Assembly: GCF_954871325.1 (NCBI RefSeq)
Contig: NC_088777.1
Location: 17,027,366 to 17,091,365, forward strand
Direction: 5' to 3'
DNA from: Gordionus sp. m RMFG-2023
Taxonomy: Eukaryota > Nematomorpha > Gordioida > Chordodea > Parachordodidae
Length of the DNA stretch: 64,000 nucleotides
Position 1 is the first letter of the stretch, and every line of letters begins with the position of its first letter. Shown piece by piece: positions 25,501 to 40,500 of this stretch. Position numbers and translations under genes: made by a program. A model generated the notes under the pieces. It was not told the origin of the DNA. It made no database searches and saw nothing but the letters and a program-made list of their open reading frames with translations.

Positions 25501-28500
25501 TTGTTAAAAAATTTGGGTGATTTAAATGTCCCAGAAAAGGTTACAAAAAAAATACATTTTATTTTATATTAATCATAAAAATTTTTTTTTTTTTTACTAA
25601 TTGAGTTTATTTATATTATGAAATGTTTGCACTATAAAAAATTAATTTAGATATATTCAATTTTTAATTAAACAGATCAAAATAAATGTCTTGGAGTTTT
25701 ACGAAAAACTTACCAGAGAGCAAGTATTGCCATCCTCACTTTGGAATTACATATTGAGAGACGATGTTACAAAAAACAATGCAACAAAAATTACCAAAAC
25801 CCAGAAACTTTTGAATTTGTTTGATACCTTGCAACACAGCGATAAACCCTTAATAGTTCAATACCTGGCAGCTAAATGGTTTTTTAAACACATTTTATAA
25901 AAATTCAGTTTAGAAAAAATAATAGAAAACTTTCAAAGGTGACAAATTTTATGCATATAGTTACCTTCTCTATAAAGTAGCCAATTTTGTTGAATCATCT
26001 TCTAAATATAAAAAATGAAAGTTAGCTGTCTATACAGCACATGATTTGTGTCATGTAATAATTTATTGAATCCGATTCCCCCACCCCATCCCCTAATTAT
26101 TATTAAATCGTAAATGAATATATTTTTTTTAACGAAGCGTCCTAAATATATTTAAAAATTTGATAACTTCTTTCGGTAAATCGCACTCCCTTCACATATG
26201 TCAATTCGAGCGACTCATATGCAACGCTGATATACAGACTCAACATCAAGAACTAAACATAGATTCCTTGATACTCAAAAGAACCTTGCCCACCTTTGTT
26301 AGAATTATCAATGTTACCAGTCACAATAAACTCAAGATAAATGATAATAATCACAATAGTAATTACGAACTGCTAATCGAATCGATTAATACATTGGCCG
26401 AACTAGTGGGTAAACTTTTTTTGTTGAATTATATGCCATTATTTCTTATTTAATTTTCGATCAGGGTTTCCCCAGAAATGTTAATATATTTTCAGTACTG
26501 CTATTTTTATATTAAATTATATTTCTGCAAAGTTTTATGCATTTTTATTGAATCGTCTTTTAAGATATAATAGACATTTTTTAGAGACAGTAATGCACAT
26601 TATAACTTATAACTTTTATTTGAAAACTATTGAGTACATATATCTTTTTTTAACGTTTAACATGATACAAATTATAAGACTACGACCTTTTTTTATTTTT
26701 ATACCTTCCAAAACATATATTTAAATATTATTCTACATCAAAATAAAAAATATAATAATGATTTTTTTTGTATGAAAACACTGATAAATAAATTATATTA
26801 AGTTTAAAAGTTCATGTAAAAATTGTCTGAAATTCAGGTGGGTATTCTAAACATGACGGCATTCATTTCCTGTAAAATAAGATTTTTAATTTTTAAAAAC
26901 GCTCTAAAAATATGATTAAAGTCGAAAAATAACACACGCTAACATAGGATATAATAAATTAATCAAACAATTCGTTTTACATACATAAAAAACATATGCC
27001 ACATTGATATTTATTAAATTAAATTATGTGATATTTATGACAATTTTGCTTTATCTTTGATCACTCTTCTACACTCATATGATCGAATATTTTAGTAAAT
27101 ATTTAAAAACGTATCTTAATAATTTTTTCTCTAATGTTTGATTTAAAATGGCACTATCGTCATACTTTGATGAACCGGGCGGCACATAAACTTAGACACC
27201 AATAAATAACGCACAATGGTCCCTCCCTTTCCCTCGACTCTGCTGTATATTTTAGTACCATAAACCAAAATTCTTAATTCGTAACTAAATAACAAAAAAT
27301 GTACGTCTTTAACTTATAAATTCCAATAAAAAAATATATAATAGATATAATTTTTGAAATCTTTAAAAAAATCAATTATCATCTTCTCTATAAGATTTGC
27401 ATCCAGATCTTCAAATGACGGCATGTTATACAAATCAACTTTTAATAACAGTCAATGAATTATTAAACTCTAAAATCTGTGCTGACATGGGCATTCCACA
27501 TGAAACTACCAAAGTATTATACTTAAAAAAAATTAAAATATTTTTAAATTATACAAGGTGTCAGACATTATCAGATAAGTTTATGAGAGGGTATAAGTAC
27601 TACTAGCTAAAATGGTGTCTAAATTTATGGGGAAGTCACATATTATTTATGACAAATTTTATTTCTTATTCATTCTGACTTTAAGGACTTTGTCACCAAA
27701 ATTATTCATTTATTCTTTTACTATTTTCTTAGGGTAAAATTTTGAGATGCGGTCTTCTCAAACTGTGTTCCGTTTTGTGTAGCCATCACGAAAATGTGCG
27801 AAAAAAGTTAGTAGACTCTCCTTATGATCTCATGGAATATGTCACCAAGGCAATTATGTTCAATGAAAATTGTGATACAGATAGCGAAATGGTTTTTTTA
27901 TTTTCATATTTAAAATTTTAAACAAAATGGAATAGTATTTTTAGCGGTACCGAGCCCTCACAAGCATTTTGAAAAGTCAATTTTCTTCGATCACGATGCA
28001 CTTGGCCTATAAATGTATATTTAACGTACTTAAATAATTTTTGAGAGTTCTAGGCGGCGCGCCCTCTCAATTCAAATATAACTCGTATTTTAAGAATTTA
28101 ATCTATAAAAAATACTGTTAAATTCTATTAAATATAAAAATTGATGAACAAATTTTTCGTTAAGATGACTATATTTTCTTTTGTGTTTGAAAAATATTAT
28201 TTGCCAAAGTTTTTTTAAAGAATTTCTTTGATTATTTTGAAAAAGGTTTCAGAAACATTAAGCAATTTTTTTTATAATTACGTAAAAATTATTTGGACTG
28301 CTTATTATTTACTATTATATTTTTTTCCCATCCATAAAAAATATAATTTTAATTACATGCATAATGTTTTCTCATATTTTATTTCATGAATCTAGTTGAG
28401 GTATTCTTCTATCTTATGCTTGCTCTCCTTCTCCCGTTCGATACAGCTATTGAGAACCAATTTCCTGGACACTAATATTTGGAAAAGCTTGGTTGATATT

Positions 28501-31500
28501 GCTAAATCGCTTTATAAAGAAATAGATTCCAAACAAAACCTCACGTTAAATCAATTGAATGACATGAAATTACAAAACTTGAGGGAGAGTCCTATCTTGA
28601 TCAAATTAAATATTCTGAACGCATGCGTTAGTTTGATATGCAATTTGTTGCTTGACTTCTCACCAGCTAAAGAAGTTTGCTTATGCTAAAAAAACTAATT
28701 TGATTTAAATATAAGTGGCATATGACTAAATACTGCAATGCTAATGAGCAATTAATCTTAATTAGTAAAAATTTTAATATATTTTTTTTTATAAAATAAC
28801 TTTCAGAAACATTTTATTATATATATATTTTATTCAAATACTATGTTTTGATTTAATGAATAAAACTGCGTTCTATCTAAAAATTTAATTGATAATTCCC
28901 AAAAATTCGATTTTTATTAATGATTGTATAAATTTTAATACTATATTTCGATTTAATGAATAAAACTGCATTAATAAAATATATATTTATTTTATAATAT
29001 ACTAAAATATTACATTAAAAAAAACTAAAAAAAGAGAAGCAACAACATATGAATCTATTTTTCAATTATAAAATTTAATAAATATATCTCATAAAAATTT
29101 TATTTAGGAAACTTGCTTGATTATTTATTAGCGTTTTTTTTATATTTGGGTGTACATGTGAAAAACCTAAAAATATTTTTAATTTTTGAAAAATACCTAT
29201 GATTGATAGTATCTCTATAAACAAAAGTATTTTAATAACTAAAGACTTTTAATTGAGGTTTAGTAAATATAAGTCTTAAAAGGTTTGTGCTCTCATACCC
29301 GAATCTATTATCAATTTCATTCTATTTTATCATAATATTTCTTATTCTATCCTCATTAAAATTTGTTCTTACTAGTAATTAACTAACTTAAATGATAATA
29401 AATTTAGCTTTAAAGGAAGGGGAGCCAGAAAAATAATTGAATGATATACCCCCTTTTAAAAAGTTTATTTAACGAGTCCAAATTTATGGTTGTATTAGAC
29501 CATAAATTTATATTTGATAGGGATCCAAAGTTTATAAAAAAAATTGATTTTGACATTTAATTGAGTGTAGGAATTTAAGATCGAATTATACAAGCTTTTA
29601 CTTAAATTTAATATTCTATCTTAAATTCCTACATGGCGGAGGATAGGAGCATCAGCTTAGTGAAAGTTGATCCCCGTATAAATCTGCAATCGCGTGAAAC
29701 TAAAGATGTTTAGGCACTATATGGAAACAATTTCCGTATATTGCTGTGCTCTCATGGGATTAAAGAGGAAGAGCTGTGCGAACACAGAAACATACATTGT
29801 TTTCATGAAATGTCTAATTATCCTTAGTTTCTTACGAGTGCAGAATTATACGGAGCTCCTTCCCCACAAGCTTGCATTTAGCTGATGCCCCTATCCTCTA
29901 CCATGTAGGATTCCTACACTCATAAATTAAATGTCAAAGAAATCTATCATTTTTTTTAATTCTTAGGTTTTCCAGAAGTATCTACACTCAAATATAAAAA
30001 AAGCGCTAACCAATAATCATTCGGGTTTCCGAATTTGATATTTTCATATTTAAGCATTTGTCGCCATTATGGAGATATATTTATTAAATTTTATAATTGA
30101 AAAATAAAATATAAGTTGTAATAAGCTACATTATTAAATAAAAATTATTAATAAAATTGTTGTTATTTACTGATAAATTAATAAAAAAGACAATTATTAT
30201 TAAAATTGTTGTTATTTACGGTTAAATTAATAAAAAAGACATTTTTTATTAGAGACCTGCAGAGGTACCATTTTCACGGCCTGTCCCGGATTTATTTTAC
30301 AGAAATTTTCATGCCCGGTTGGAATTTTTTTAAAATATATAATATTTATTTTTAATTTTTATAACTAATAATGGTGATTTAAAATATTTGTTTTTAAAAT
30401 ATACTGTCCGGCTTGGTTATTTTTTTTAAAAAATTTCAAGCCCAGTGGGGTATTTTAAGAAAAAGATTTCTAGCCCGGAACGATAACGGATTACGTCCAA
30501 CGTCTGATGCCTTGTGGACTGTCCACATGAATACGATTCGTGACAATGATGGTCTCTGATTATTATTGAAATAATTTTTTTTGAATTATATTATTTAAAA
30601 CCAATAATAAAAATAGAAATCTAACAAAACGAATCAAAAATACATTTTCAGTTTAAAAATATATTTAAAAAAATATATATAAATATATGAGCGCTTAATT
30701 ATAATCTATATTAAAATGAGATACAAGAAATATGTACTATAAATTTAATAACAATAAATACCCGGGTTGGTATAAAGCGAGAAAAAAATTAAGAATTAGA
30801 AAAAGTCTAGGATAGCTCTTTTGCTAGTAGACTACCATTAAAGTTGATGTAGTTCGCTTTAATGATAGCTATGACCAACCTTTGTCAAAGAAAAAACCCA
30901 TCTCGATTCTTCTGAGAATTTGCTGATTTGTGACCCTAAATTTTTGAAGAATGCTAGTGCAAGTGTGGTTGAAATGATAGGAATAAAACAATGGGCATTT
31001 GAAATTTCTGTGTATATTGAGATTTTAAGATAATCTCTTTTCAATGATGTCGAGGACTTGGTTAGGTGGTCAGAGGGTCAATGCATGAATAGTCCCTTAC
31101 CAATAGTTGCCTTCTCCTCCACGGAATTTGAGCGATCCCATAAGGACATTTACCGCCTGATCTAAAAATACCCTGTAGTCCTAGTTTGGATGGTATTTGA
31201 GCTGATTTCAAAGCTTGTTGGGTGATTGAGTTACATTGCGTATGTCTGATAAATCGACTATTGCAGGAGCGACAATGTAAACTATGTCTTCCATTCATGT
31301 CAACGGGTGACTTACAACTTGAACACATGTTAGGGTGGGTGATGGAGCAGTTAAAACGAAAACCAATGGCGTGGTGAAGTTCTATGTTGGAGAGTTGAAG
31401 ATTGACGGAAGGAATGGCTTTGAGAAACTTATACAAGTAGCATAGAGCAGTGAAGAGAATAGGGTGCGGTCAGTAGATTGCAATTTAGATAAAAATGTCT

Positions 31501-34500
31501 AAAACATCCCAGTCCTTCTGTCTATGGGTTGTGGGAGGATGATCAACACTGACCCGTTTTTCCACAAATTTGCGGCCCCAATTAAGGAATAGGGACATTG
31601 GTTATTTGCTTTGAAAAGAGGTTACTCAATATGAAAGAGGTTATTGCTAGATCGTAGGGAAATCTAATGCCAATTCTGCCGAATTTAGCTGGGAGTGAAA
31701 CTTAGGCCCAAGCGGCCTCGTTGAATCTTTATTCCCTTTTCTGTGTTTTGAGTAGTGTATTGCTCTTTTTGAGCGGATTTTAAAAAATTAACTCAATATT
31801 TTATCCAGGAAAATAGTACGCAAGCCTGAAGATTTTGTTCATAGAAGGAACAAAGGTCTATACATATATTATCGAAGAGGCTTAGACAATATTTTTCTGG
31901 CTAAAATATTGAAGTAGCCTTTTTTAAAAATCGACTCAAAACGAGCTGTTTAAAAACACTAGTTTTGATTGGAAGAGGATATTTAAAAATATGTTGAACG
32001 GAAATAAAATTTTAACTCCATTTAAAAGTGGTTGTATTTGTTTTCAAAAATATATACGATTATAAAATTTTACCACATAATTTTTGTAAATATATTTTTT
32101 ACAAGAATAATAAAAGAATAAAATAGTGTCTATTGATTACCAAAAATAAATTCAATAAATACCATATTAAATTGAGGATTAATAAATTAATTGCTTTTTA
32201 GCAGCGCAGTATTTAGTCATACCCTAATTGGCCACACTTTAAAATAAGGTAATTATGCAAGCAAAAAGAAATAAGAGAAAATAAGGAAGGTAGGAAAAGA
32301 GGAAAAACTAAATTTCTATTTTTATGATGTAGTGTATAAAAGTGATGGAACATCTATAGAAGCAATGGAAGAATTTTATCCTTTGTAATTTTTTATAAAA
32401 ATTGTCCAATATAATAAAATACTATTTTTATCAGAGACCTGCCGAGGTACCGGATTTTTTAAAAAAAAAATTTTTTCGCCCTAGCCCTGCTTTTAAATTT
32501 TCAAACCCGGTCCGGGTTTTTAAAAAAAAATTATTTTGGCCCGGCTTGGTCCTAGGTATATAAGAAATTAAAATACGGCCCAGCCCATGCACCTGAGCAT
32601 CGGGTCGGGCCTGCAGATTTCTGATTTTTATATACATTTAAAATAAATATTATTTTGAAAATCATGTACGTTTATAAATAAGATAAGTGTTGGATAAGCA
32701 AATAAAAATAGATTAAAGGAGAAAGAGAATTTTTTATAATAATTTTTTTTTAAAGCAAAAATTAATTTCATTTATTCCTATATAATATATATGGAAATTC
32801 ATCAATTATATGTAAGTAAGAAAGAACGAAAATATTTCATCAAATTTTTTTAATACTTTAAACTGTTAATTTAAATTTTGATAAGAAGGAATTGACTATC
32901 AAATAAGTAAAACCAAAAAGAAAACTATACCAAATTTGAACAAAGATTCAAACGTTTTATCCTATCTTATTCCAACAACTGCAAATGAGCGGAGATTTTT
33001 ATCTTTAAGAGATAAAACTTTATTGTAGAAACAGGATGAACGATGAATCAAAATCGATCATCTAATCTTATACCAATCATTGATTCAATTGGAAGAAAAA
33101 AATCATATGATAACTTTTATATTTACTCACTTTACCCAAACACAAGGATTCCACTCATTTTTAAATTTTAATATTTTGCATGGTTTGACATATAAAAATC
33201 AATCACTTCCCTAGTCATAAACTTGACACTTAGCCACTGGTATATATATATAGATAAATAATATGAATAACAATTTTAAATAATTTAAATATTAAAAAGT
33301 ATCTGATGACTCAATCCGACATAGTTGACATCCTATGTATAATCATTAAAGATCCAAAATATGATGGACCATTCAAGCAAATCATTAAGCTGAATGCTAT
33401 ATGGGCTCTTATGGTTACTTTAATTTAATTTTATATATGATAATTGATTGTTAGTACAAAAATTCATATAATAAAATATAGCCATTTCTATTGTTATCTT
33501 TTCTAATTTATTGTAGGAACCTTTTCATATCTAAAACAATACAATTCAAAGAAATATCATTCAAATAAAGTTTAAATAATATGACATTTTGTTTAAATTC
33601 TATAATATCTTATTGAATTGGCAGAACGCTTCCTTTAAAGCTGAAAAGTTTGTTAAATTGGATATTTTAACCCGTCTCGACTTTAACTCGCACTTGCTTC
33701 CTGCATTACGCAAGCTAACCGATCCAGGTATGATTTGCCCCACTAACACCGCTAGAAATGAGCATTCATCTTACCAAGAGAACGATGACTATGAGGAAAA
33801 TCATGAAAGTATTTTTGGAATTAAAGTTTTGGGATTGATGCGAAACGTTTGTTCCGGAGGTAAAAGTCATTTGACCGTCGTGTTGCCTAACATAGGGGAG
33901 GCTTTGATAAATGTACTAAAAAAAATATTTTATATGAATTATAATTATTTATAAAATTGTTTATGAATGCTAGTTAAAGTTAAGTGATTACTCTATTTTT
34001 TAGCCATGCTAAAAAAATGGCGAAACTTAGTTTTTAACCAGAAACCTTGGATTTAAAACAAAATATACTGTATAACTAGAAAACCGAAATAAGCTCATGC
34101 CTCAAGGTTTAGCGATTTTTTCTACACGCACCTGTAGATTAAGTCAAATTAGCCTATTTTTAGCTTACACCAAAAAATACTAGATAATAATATTATATAA
34201 ATTTCTTTGTTTAGCCCTATATATTTATTATTTGTTTTTATTTACATCATATTAACATTTTTTTAAATATAAAAATATTAAATTAACAGGAATTAAGTTC
34301 TATCATCAGTTGCCCTTTTGCGTTGCCTTACATCAAGGAACTAGCCATATGTGTGTTGATAAACCTTTCCCAAGCTGGTGAAATTTTGAACGAAGAAAAT
34401 AATAGCTCCAACACAACCGATACATCTTCATACCCCATGGAAACTGTCTTGCCTGATGAAAATCGTGTCGGCAGTACGAAAAATCTTGAAAAACTCGAAA

Positions 34501-37500
34501 ACAATTACGCGAGAAATTTTTCAATTTTCGATGACGAGAAACCGATTAAGGATACGGATACCCGAGAGGAAAAGGTGTGGTTGGGTGGAGCCACTTACTC
34601 CATCTTACATCCCAATTATTTGACTGATCCGAATGCCTTTGCAAACTCGAATTTGATTATGAAAGAGCGGGCCAATTATTTATCGCCTACCATAATTATA
34701 AGTAATTCTTTATTGATTGGCTGTAAAAATAACTAAAAATATTTTGATTTTTTTGATAATATAAAAATATTATTTAGTCAGTACTGAATGCCAGCTCGTT
34801 ATTTATTTTTAAAGTTCTATTGATATGATTGTTTTTTTTACAAAATGAAAGCCAATATATTAAATTTGACACTATAAAATCAAAATAAATCCTATTTTTC
34901 TTAAAACTACTAGTGCATTTTTTAATTTGCCAAAAAAGTGATATGATTTTTTAAAATTTGAACCAGATTGATTTTTTTTTAAAAAAATCACTTAATCGTT
35001 AAAAAATCATATAATGGATCATGTAATATTCATTTCATATACTCATATTTTTAAATTCTCTTTTGTAAAATAAAGTTAAAATTATTCATAATAACTAAAT
35101 TTTCAAAAATTCGGGTCTTAAAATGAAAAAAATTTAATTCCGGGCCTAAAATTTCGACCTCTATGCTAATGTTTGCATGGTTCGGTCAGACTGACGGTCC
35201 GGTTTTGTTCGGTCTCATCTGACTCTTGGGTCCGGTCCGATCGAAGACCGATTAATGAAGATAAAAGTTTACTATGAATTGCTTTTTAGTTAATGTACAT
35301 GTACATGAACACATAAAACATAATTATTTAATGCCTAACACATTATAATATCTCATTCATCGTTTACTTTTTATATTCTTTCATTTTATTCAATTCATTC
35401 GTCAAGTAATTTAATTTAGTAGGGTAGGTAGTATTATATTTTTATTTTTAGAAATGGAATGAAATGAAATGAAATCATAGAAGTTGATAATACTATTGAA
35501 CCACCCACTTCAGGGGGTGAAAGAATGACTATTGATGTAAATGGATCAAATTCAAATTTGAAAGATGTTAAAGAATTATATAAGTTTTTTAAAAAGGATA
35601 ATGCTGGGAAAATTTTTTATATATTGATATTTTAAACTTTAATTAGCCTTCATAGGCTTGGTTGGTCTGTGCTTGGCTTATATTTTGAAATATATTTTTT
35701 AATGGGCTAGGCCTGGTCATAAAATCAGGCATGAAGGTCTCTAATTCACATATGTGATGAATAATTCTATCTTATTTTAGCTACTTTGAGAAGAAATATG
35801 TTTCACAGGAAAAAGTATTAGTTCAGAAAGAAATAAAATTATTTTCAGATTATAGATATAATAATAGAACTACAACTGCTCAAAACCAAAAAATTAATAA
35901 ATACATTGCTGAAATCATTATACGTTTACTATCCTTCTACATGACCTTATAAATAATATTAAATTTTTGGAAATGATTGAATACATAAATCCTAATATTA
36001 AAGTTTTCCCTTATAATATCTATAAAAAAATACTCTAAATAATAACCTTAATAAAAAAAAGTCATGTTATATACATGCTAGCGCAAAATTTCCAGGAAAA
36101 CTGGTTATCACAACAGATTTATGGACGTCTGTTCAAAAACCTTCTTCTATAAGTGGCCACTATATTGATGAAGCGTAAAAAAATGAAAGAAATAATATTG
36201 GATATTAATTATGTGCACATATATGCCTCTCTGAATTAATTGTTGAATAAAATTTGAAAGAAAAAATTATCAGTTTAACAACTGATAATGCTGCAAATAT
36301 GCTTAAAACTTAGAGACTAATGAGAACTTACATGAATCCAATCCCATTTGCAGCATATGGCTGAATGGCATTGTTAAACATCATTTGTCAGAATATTCTA
36401 AAAAATATTGATGAAGTTATTGTGAAAGTAAGAATTACAACAAACATTTTTCAAAGTTCATTATTACTTCAAAAATATAGATCACTACTTAAAGATAATG
36501 ACATTGGACAAAAAATTCTAATTGATGTTGAAACCCGCTGGAATTCAACATATTTAAGTTTGAAGTATTTTTTATTATTAGAATTTCGAAACAATAAAAA
36601 CTGTATGTTATTCTGAATATGAAACCCTTGGCAACATTGCCCTGACAAATGAAGATAAAAATAAAATAGAGGAACTAATTCCTTTATTAAAGTCATTTAT
36701 GAAACTACTTTGGATTTATTTGGATCCTCATATCCTACCATTGGTTGAATATCTTGTATATAATATTTTTAAATGGTTTTTCTCTTATTTAGGCATATGT
36801 CTTATGCTTATAGAAAATATACAAACTCACATTAGAACTACTTTTACTTCTAATTCTTTCCCCTCTTTTATTGATGCGCCATTTGCAATGAAAGTCGCTA
36901 AAAAAGTTAATCACTACATACATAAATTTTTAAATTTGGTAGTCTATTAGACCCCAGAATTAAAAAAGTTATTCCTAATTCTTCATAATATATTATAAAA
37001 TTTCTATTTATTTAGGTTCACATAATTTATTAAATACTTCTGTAAATTTTATTCAATAGCATTATTATTTAAGGAAATATTCTTAAGGGAGAGAATAGCC
37101 AGGGATAGTCTCATGGGAACTGGGACGTCAAAGAAAGCTGAGAAAGTTGATATAAATGAAATTCAAAGCTATTTATTTTATATTTCATATCCAATAATTT
37201 CAACATATTAGATTGGTGGGAAGGGAATCAATATCGATTTCCAATTATAGCCAAAATAGCAATGGACTATCTCCCACAGCATGCTACATCAGTAGCATGT
37301 GAACGGATCTTTTCTAAAGCTAGTGAAAAAACCGAAATAGAATGAATCCAAAGATTTTTTGATTTTTAGAAGATAATTAGAATATTTATATATAAATCAG
37401 TTTTATTTTATAACCAAATATCTATCGCATTATATATATATCAAAACAAAGAACTGATTAAATATGTAATCAAATTGATTTAATCACATAATTTGTATTG

Positions 37501-40500
37501 GTTTAATAATCTTTTGAAATATTAGACATTTGTAATGTATAATTTAATAAAAATGATTTGATGTTATAATTAAAATATTGGTAATTTTCATTTTTAATAA
37601 ATTTAATGCAGAATAAAACTTTTATATCTTAATAAAAGACATTTTTTAGATGGGACCGGACCGACCAAACCGAACTGGACAGATGGTCTCAAAGTCTGGT
37701 CTCACTTGACTTAACAGTCCATAGGTCCTGCCTCATTTTAGAAAAAAGGACCGGACCGTTGCAAACATACTCCATGTGATAAATCAAATGAACCTATAAA
37801 AAATTTGTAAAAATAGTATGAAATTATATTTTACCAGAAATATACTTTGAATCAGGTGAGAGAGCAAAGACTGGTCATGAAGCATAGTTGCAATCATGCT
37901 ATTCATGAATAAAATGCGAAAAGTGTGATTATTTATGTTTCAATTTAATCAAGATTGCAATTGTTTGTATTTTTTTTTACTACATTATAGGTTAAAATGT
38001 CATTCATTATTTCTATAGCTAATATATGATTAAAATAAAAGTTAATGCTTTTATAGGATTACATTTTTTTTATAGATTGAATACTTGAATTTTTTTAGCA
38101 CTTAGACTTTTAGACTGTACCCTTGGATTTTACACTTTTATTTGTTTATAATTTCTTTATTATATTTTCTGATTTTTCCAACAAAAAAAAATAATATCTA
38201 ATTCTTTTTCAAAACACATATATTTTTTTAAATTATTAATTATATAATAAAAATAAATAATTATTATAATATAACAAATCATTTCATTTTTTTAATCCAT
38301 TGGGGTTAAAGGAGTGTATAAATAATTTTTATTACCAAAATTTTTATAAAATGTTAGGCTAATTATAAAGTAAATGAAATTTGCATTTTTATGCACCAAT
38401 TTTTCTAAATTTTAAACCCCCCCCCCTTCCGTTCATATTTTATTTTACGATACACATATAAATCTATCTTATTTTTTATACATTATAGAAAAATTTTTGG
38501 CAAGCAAATTGAAATACAACCTGGCCTTGCGCGATGACATTTTAATAGCTTTGATAGATTGTGTCTTTGCTTCACCCGCTTACGATGTATATAATCAAAC
38601 CGATTTTGAAAATAATATTTCCGCCATCGACAATAGCCAGAAAATGGCAGAAGCAAAGGATGCTAACGCTAAACCTTATACGTCACCTCTGAATTTAGAA
38701 GATAAAGGTAATTTATAAAAGTTTACTTTGAATACTATAACTTACGACTCCAAAAACATGCTAAATTAATGGTTGACGATGTTTTGTCAGTTGAGAGAGG
38801 GGAGGGGCGGGTAAGTATAGTTATTCAAAGTGGTCACAATTAGTATATTTTTAATGATGGATTGCAATTCATAAAATAACAAGCAGAAATTTTAATATCC
38901 TATATTATAAACATTTGTCTTATTTTTAAAAAAAAATTATTATTTTCTCATCAAAAACGTACTAAACTTATATATTTTATTTAACCTTCCTTTTCTAATA
39001 TATTTTTAAAATCTCCATATCGTCATCTTATCATAAAGCATCTTGCACAATGTTATAAAACCTTAATTAAAAATTTAACACCCTAAATTCATTAAAAAAC
39101 ATACAATTATAAATCTGTAAACATAATTTAATAGCCCCTGGGCCTCCTTGCGATGACCCTATGTCTTTGGATATTCCTTTCTCTATGAAGGGAAGTCCGA
39201 ATCCAAACCTTAACGACACGATAACAATCGAAGATTTAGGTGAGGATGAGAGTAGTGCCGACAGTGAAGTTAATAACAATAACACAGGCAATGCACATAC
39301 TGCAGAGGCTGACCTACCCCCAGCGGCTCTCAAAGGCGGCGTTTCTTATACCGTCTCCATACTTACAGAGATTCAAAATAATCAGAACAAAGAGGGCAGA
39401 GGGAACGATAACCAAAGGTTCTTTTTTCTTCCTTATGTCAGATTTCTTGGGGATAAAGAGGGGTTACCATGGGCACACACAGGAAGGGACAATGTCAGGT
39501 GACCTCCCCCCCCCCTAGAAATTTATATATTGAAATTTTAAAATATTTTTATGTTTTGCCCCCTCCCTCCTCCTAAAATTACAATGTATGCTCAAGTGCT
39601 GCTATATTATAGTGCTAGGCACTTAATATCATGTAATAAAACTATTTTTTTTAAAAATTATGTTATATTTTGATGTTAATATTAGGGGTGTACCGATACC
39701 ACTTTTTGGAAACCGACCCGATACTCCCGATATTTAATTGATATCGGCCAATTACCGATCCGATATCATATATAATTTTGTGTTCTTTAAAGATACCAAT
39801 GGTTTTAATTTTTAATATACTTTTTATTAGTATAACATCTATAATTTAATTATACCATAACTTATGTCATTTAAATATATCGTCGGCCTAGAATTGGAGT
39901 GCTCCACTTGCGCAAATGTTTAAAATGAGAAAATCAACAAGTTTAAAATCAAATATAGGAAAAGCTTATTGATCAATTCTGACAGAGCTTTAACTTTGGC
40001 AAAATTAATATTTTTAAATCTAGTTTTAATTTTTATATGTATTGGGAATAAATAAGTTATTACCCACTTCTAACCCAAAAATTTTGAAAATTTGGAGTGG
40101 AGCACTCCAATTCTAGACCGACGATATTATAATGATCTGTTATAGTTTATATTCAATTCAATTGCAATTTTAAAACTATATGTTAAATCACTTTTATATA
40201 ATAAGTAATAAAATTAATCTATATACATAACAAGTAATAAACAAATATATCAAAGATTCCTTTTTGGAAATACCAAAATTTCCAATTTATCAAAGATCAA
40301 CCTGCGGCGATGGTAACTGTCAATATCACCAGTTTCACTAAAAACAGATTCTGAAGAGATTATCGCACACTTTTATAAACAGAATGCGCAAAAAAATAAC
40401 AATATGGCAGAATGTTTATTAATTAATTATTATTATTAAAAAAATATACATAAAAATGGATTTCCGTTTTGTTTATAAGAATAAATGATCTTAGATATAA

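Noticed and set aside
29694-29885. 63-codon frame inside the MITE at 29545-29945
   Set aside because: No recognised similarity and contained within a non-coding inverted-repeat element.
39240-39518. Alternative frame overlapping ARMC8 exon 13
   Set aside because: A shadow of the ARMC8 frame, whose splice phase joins exons 12 and 14.
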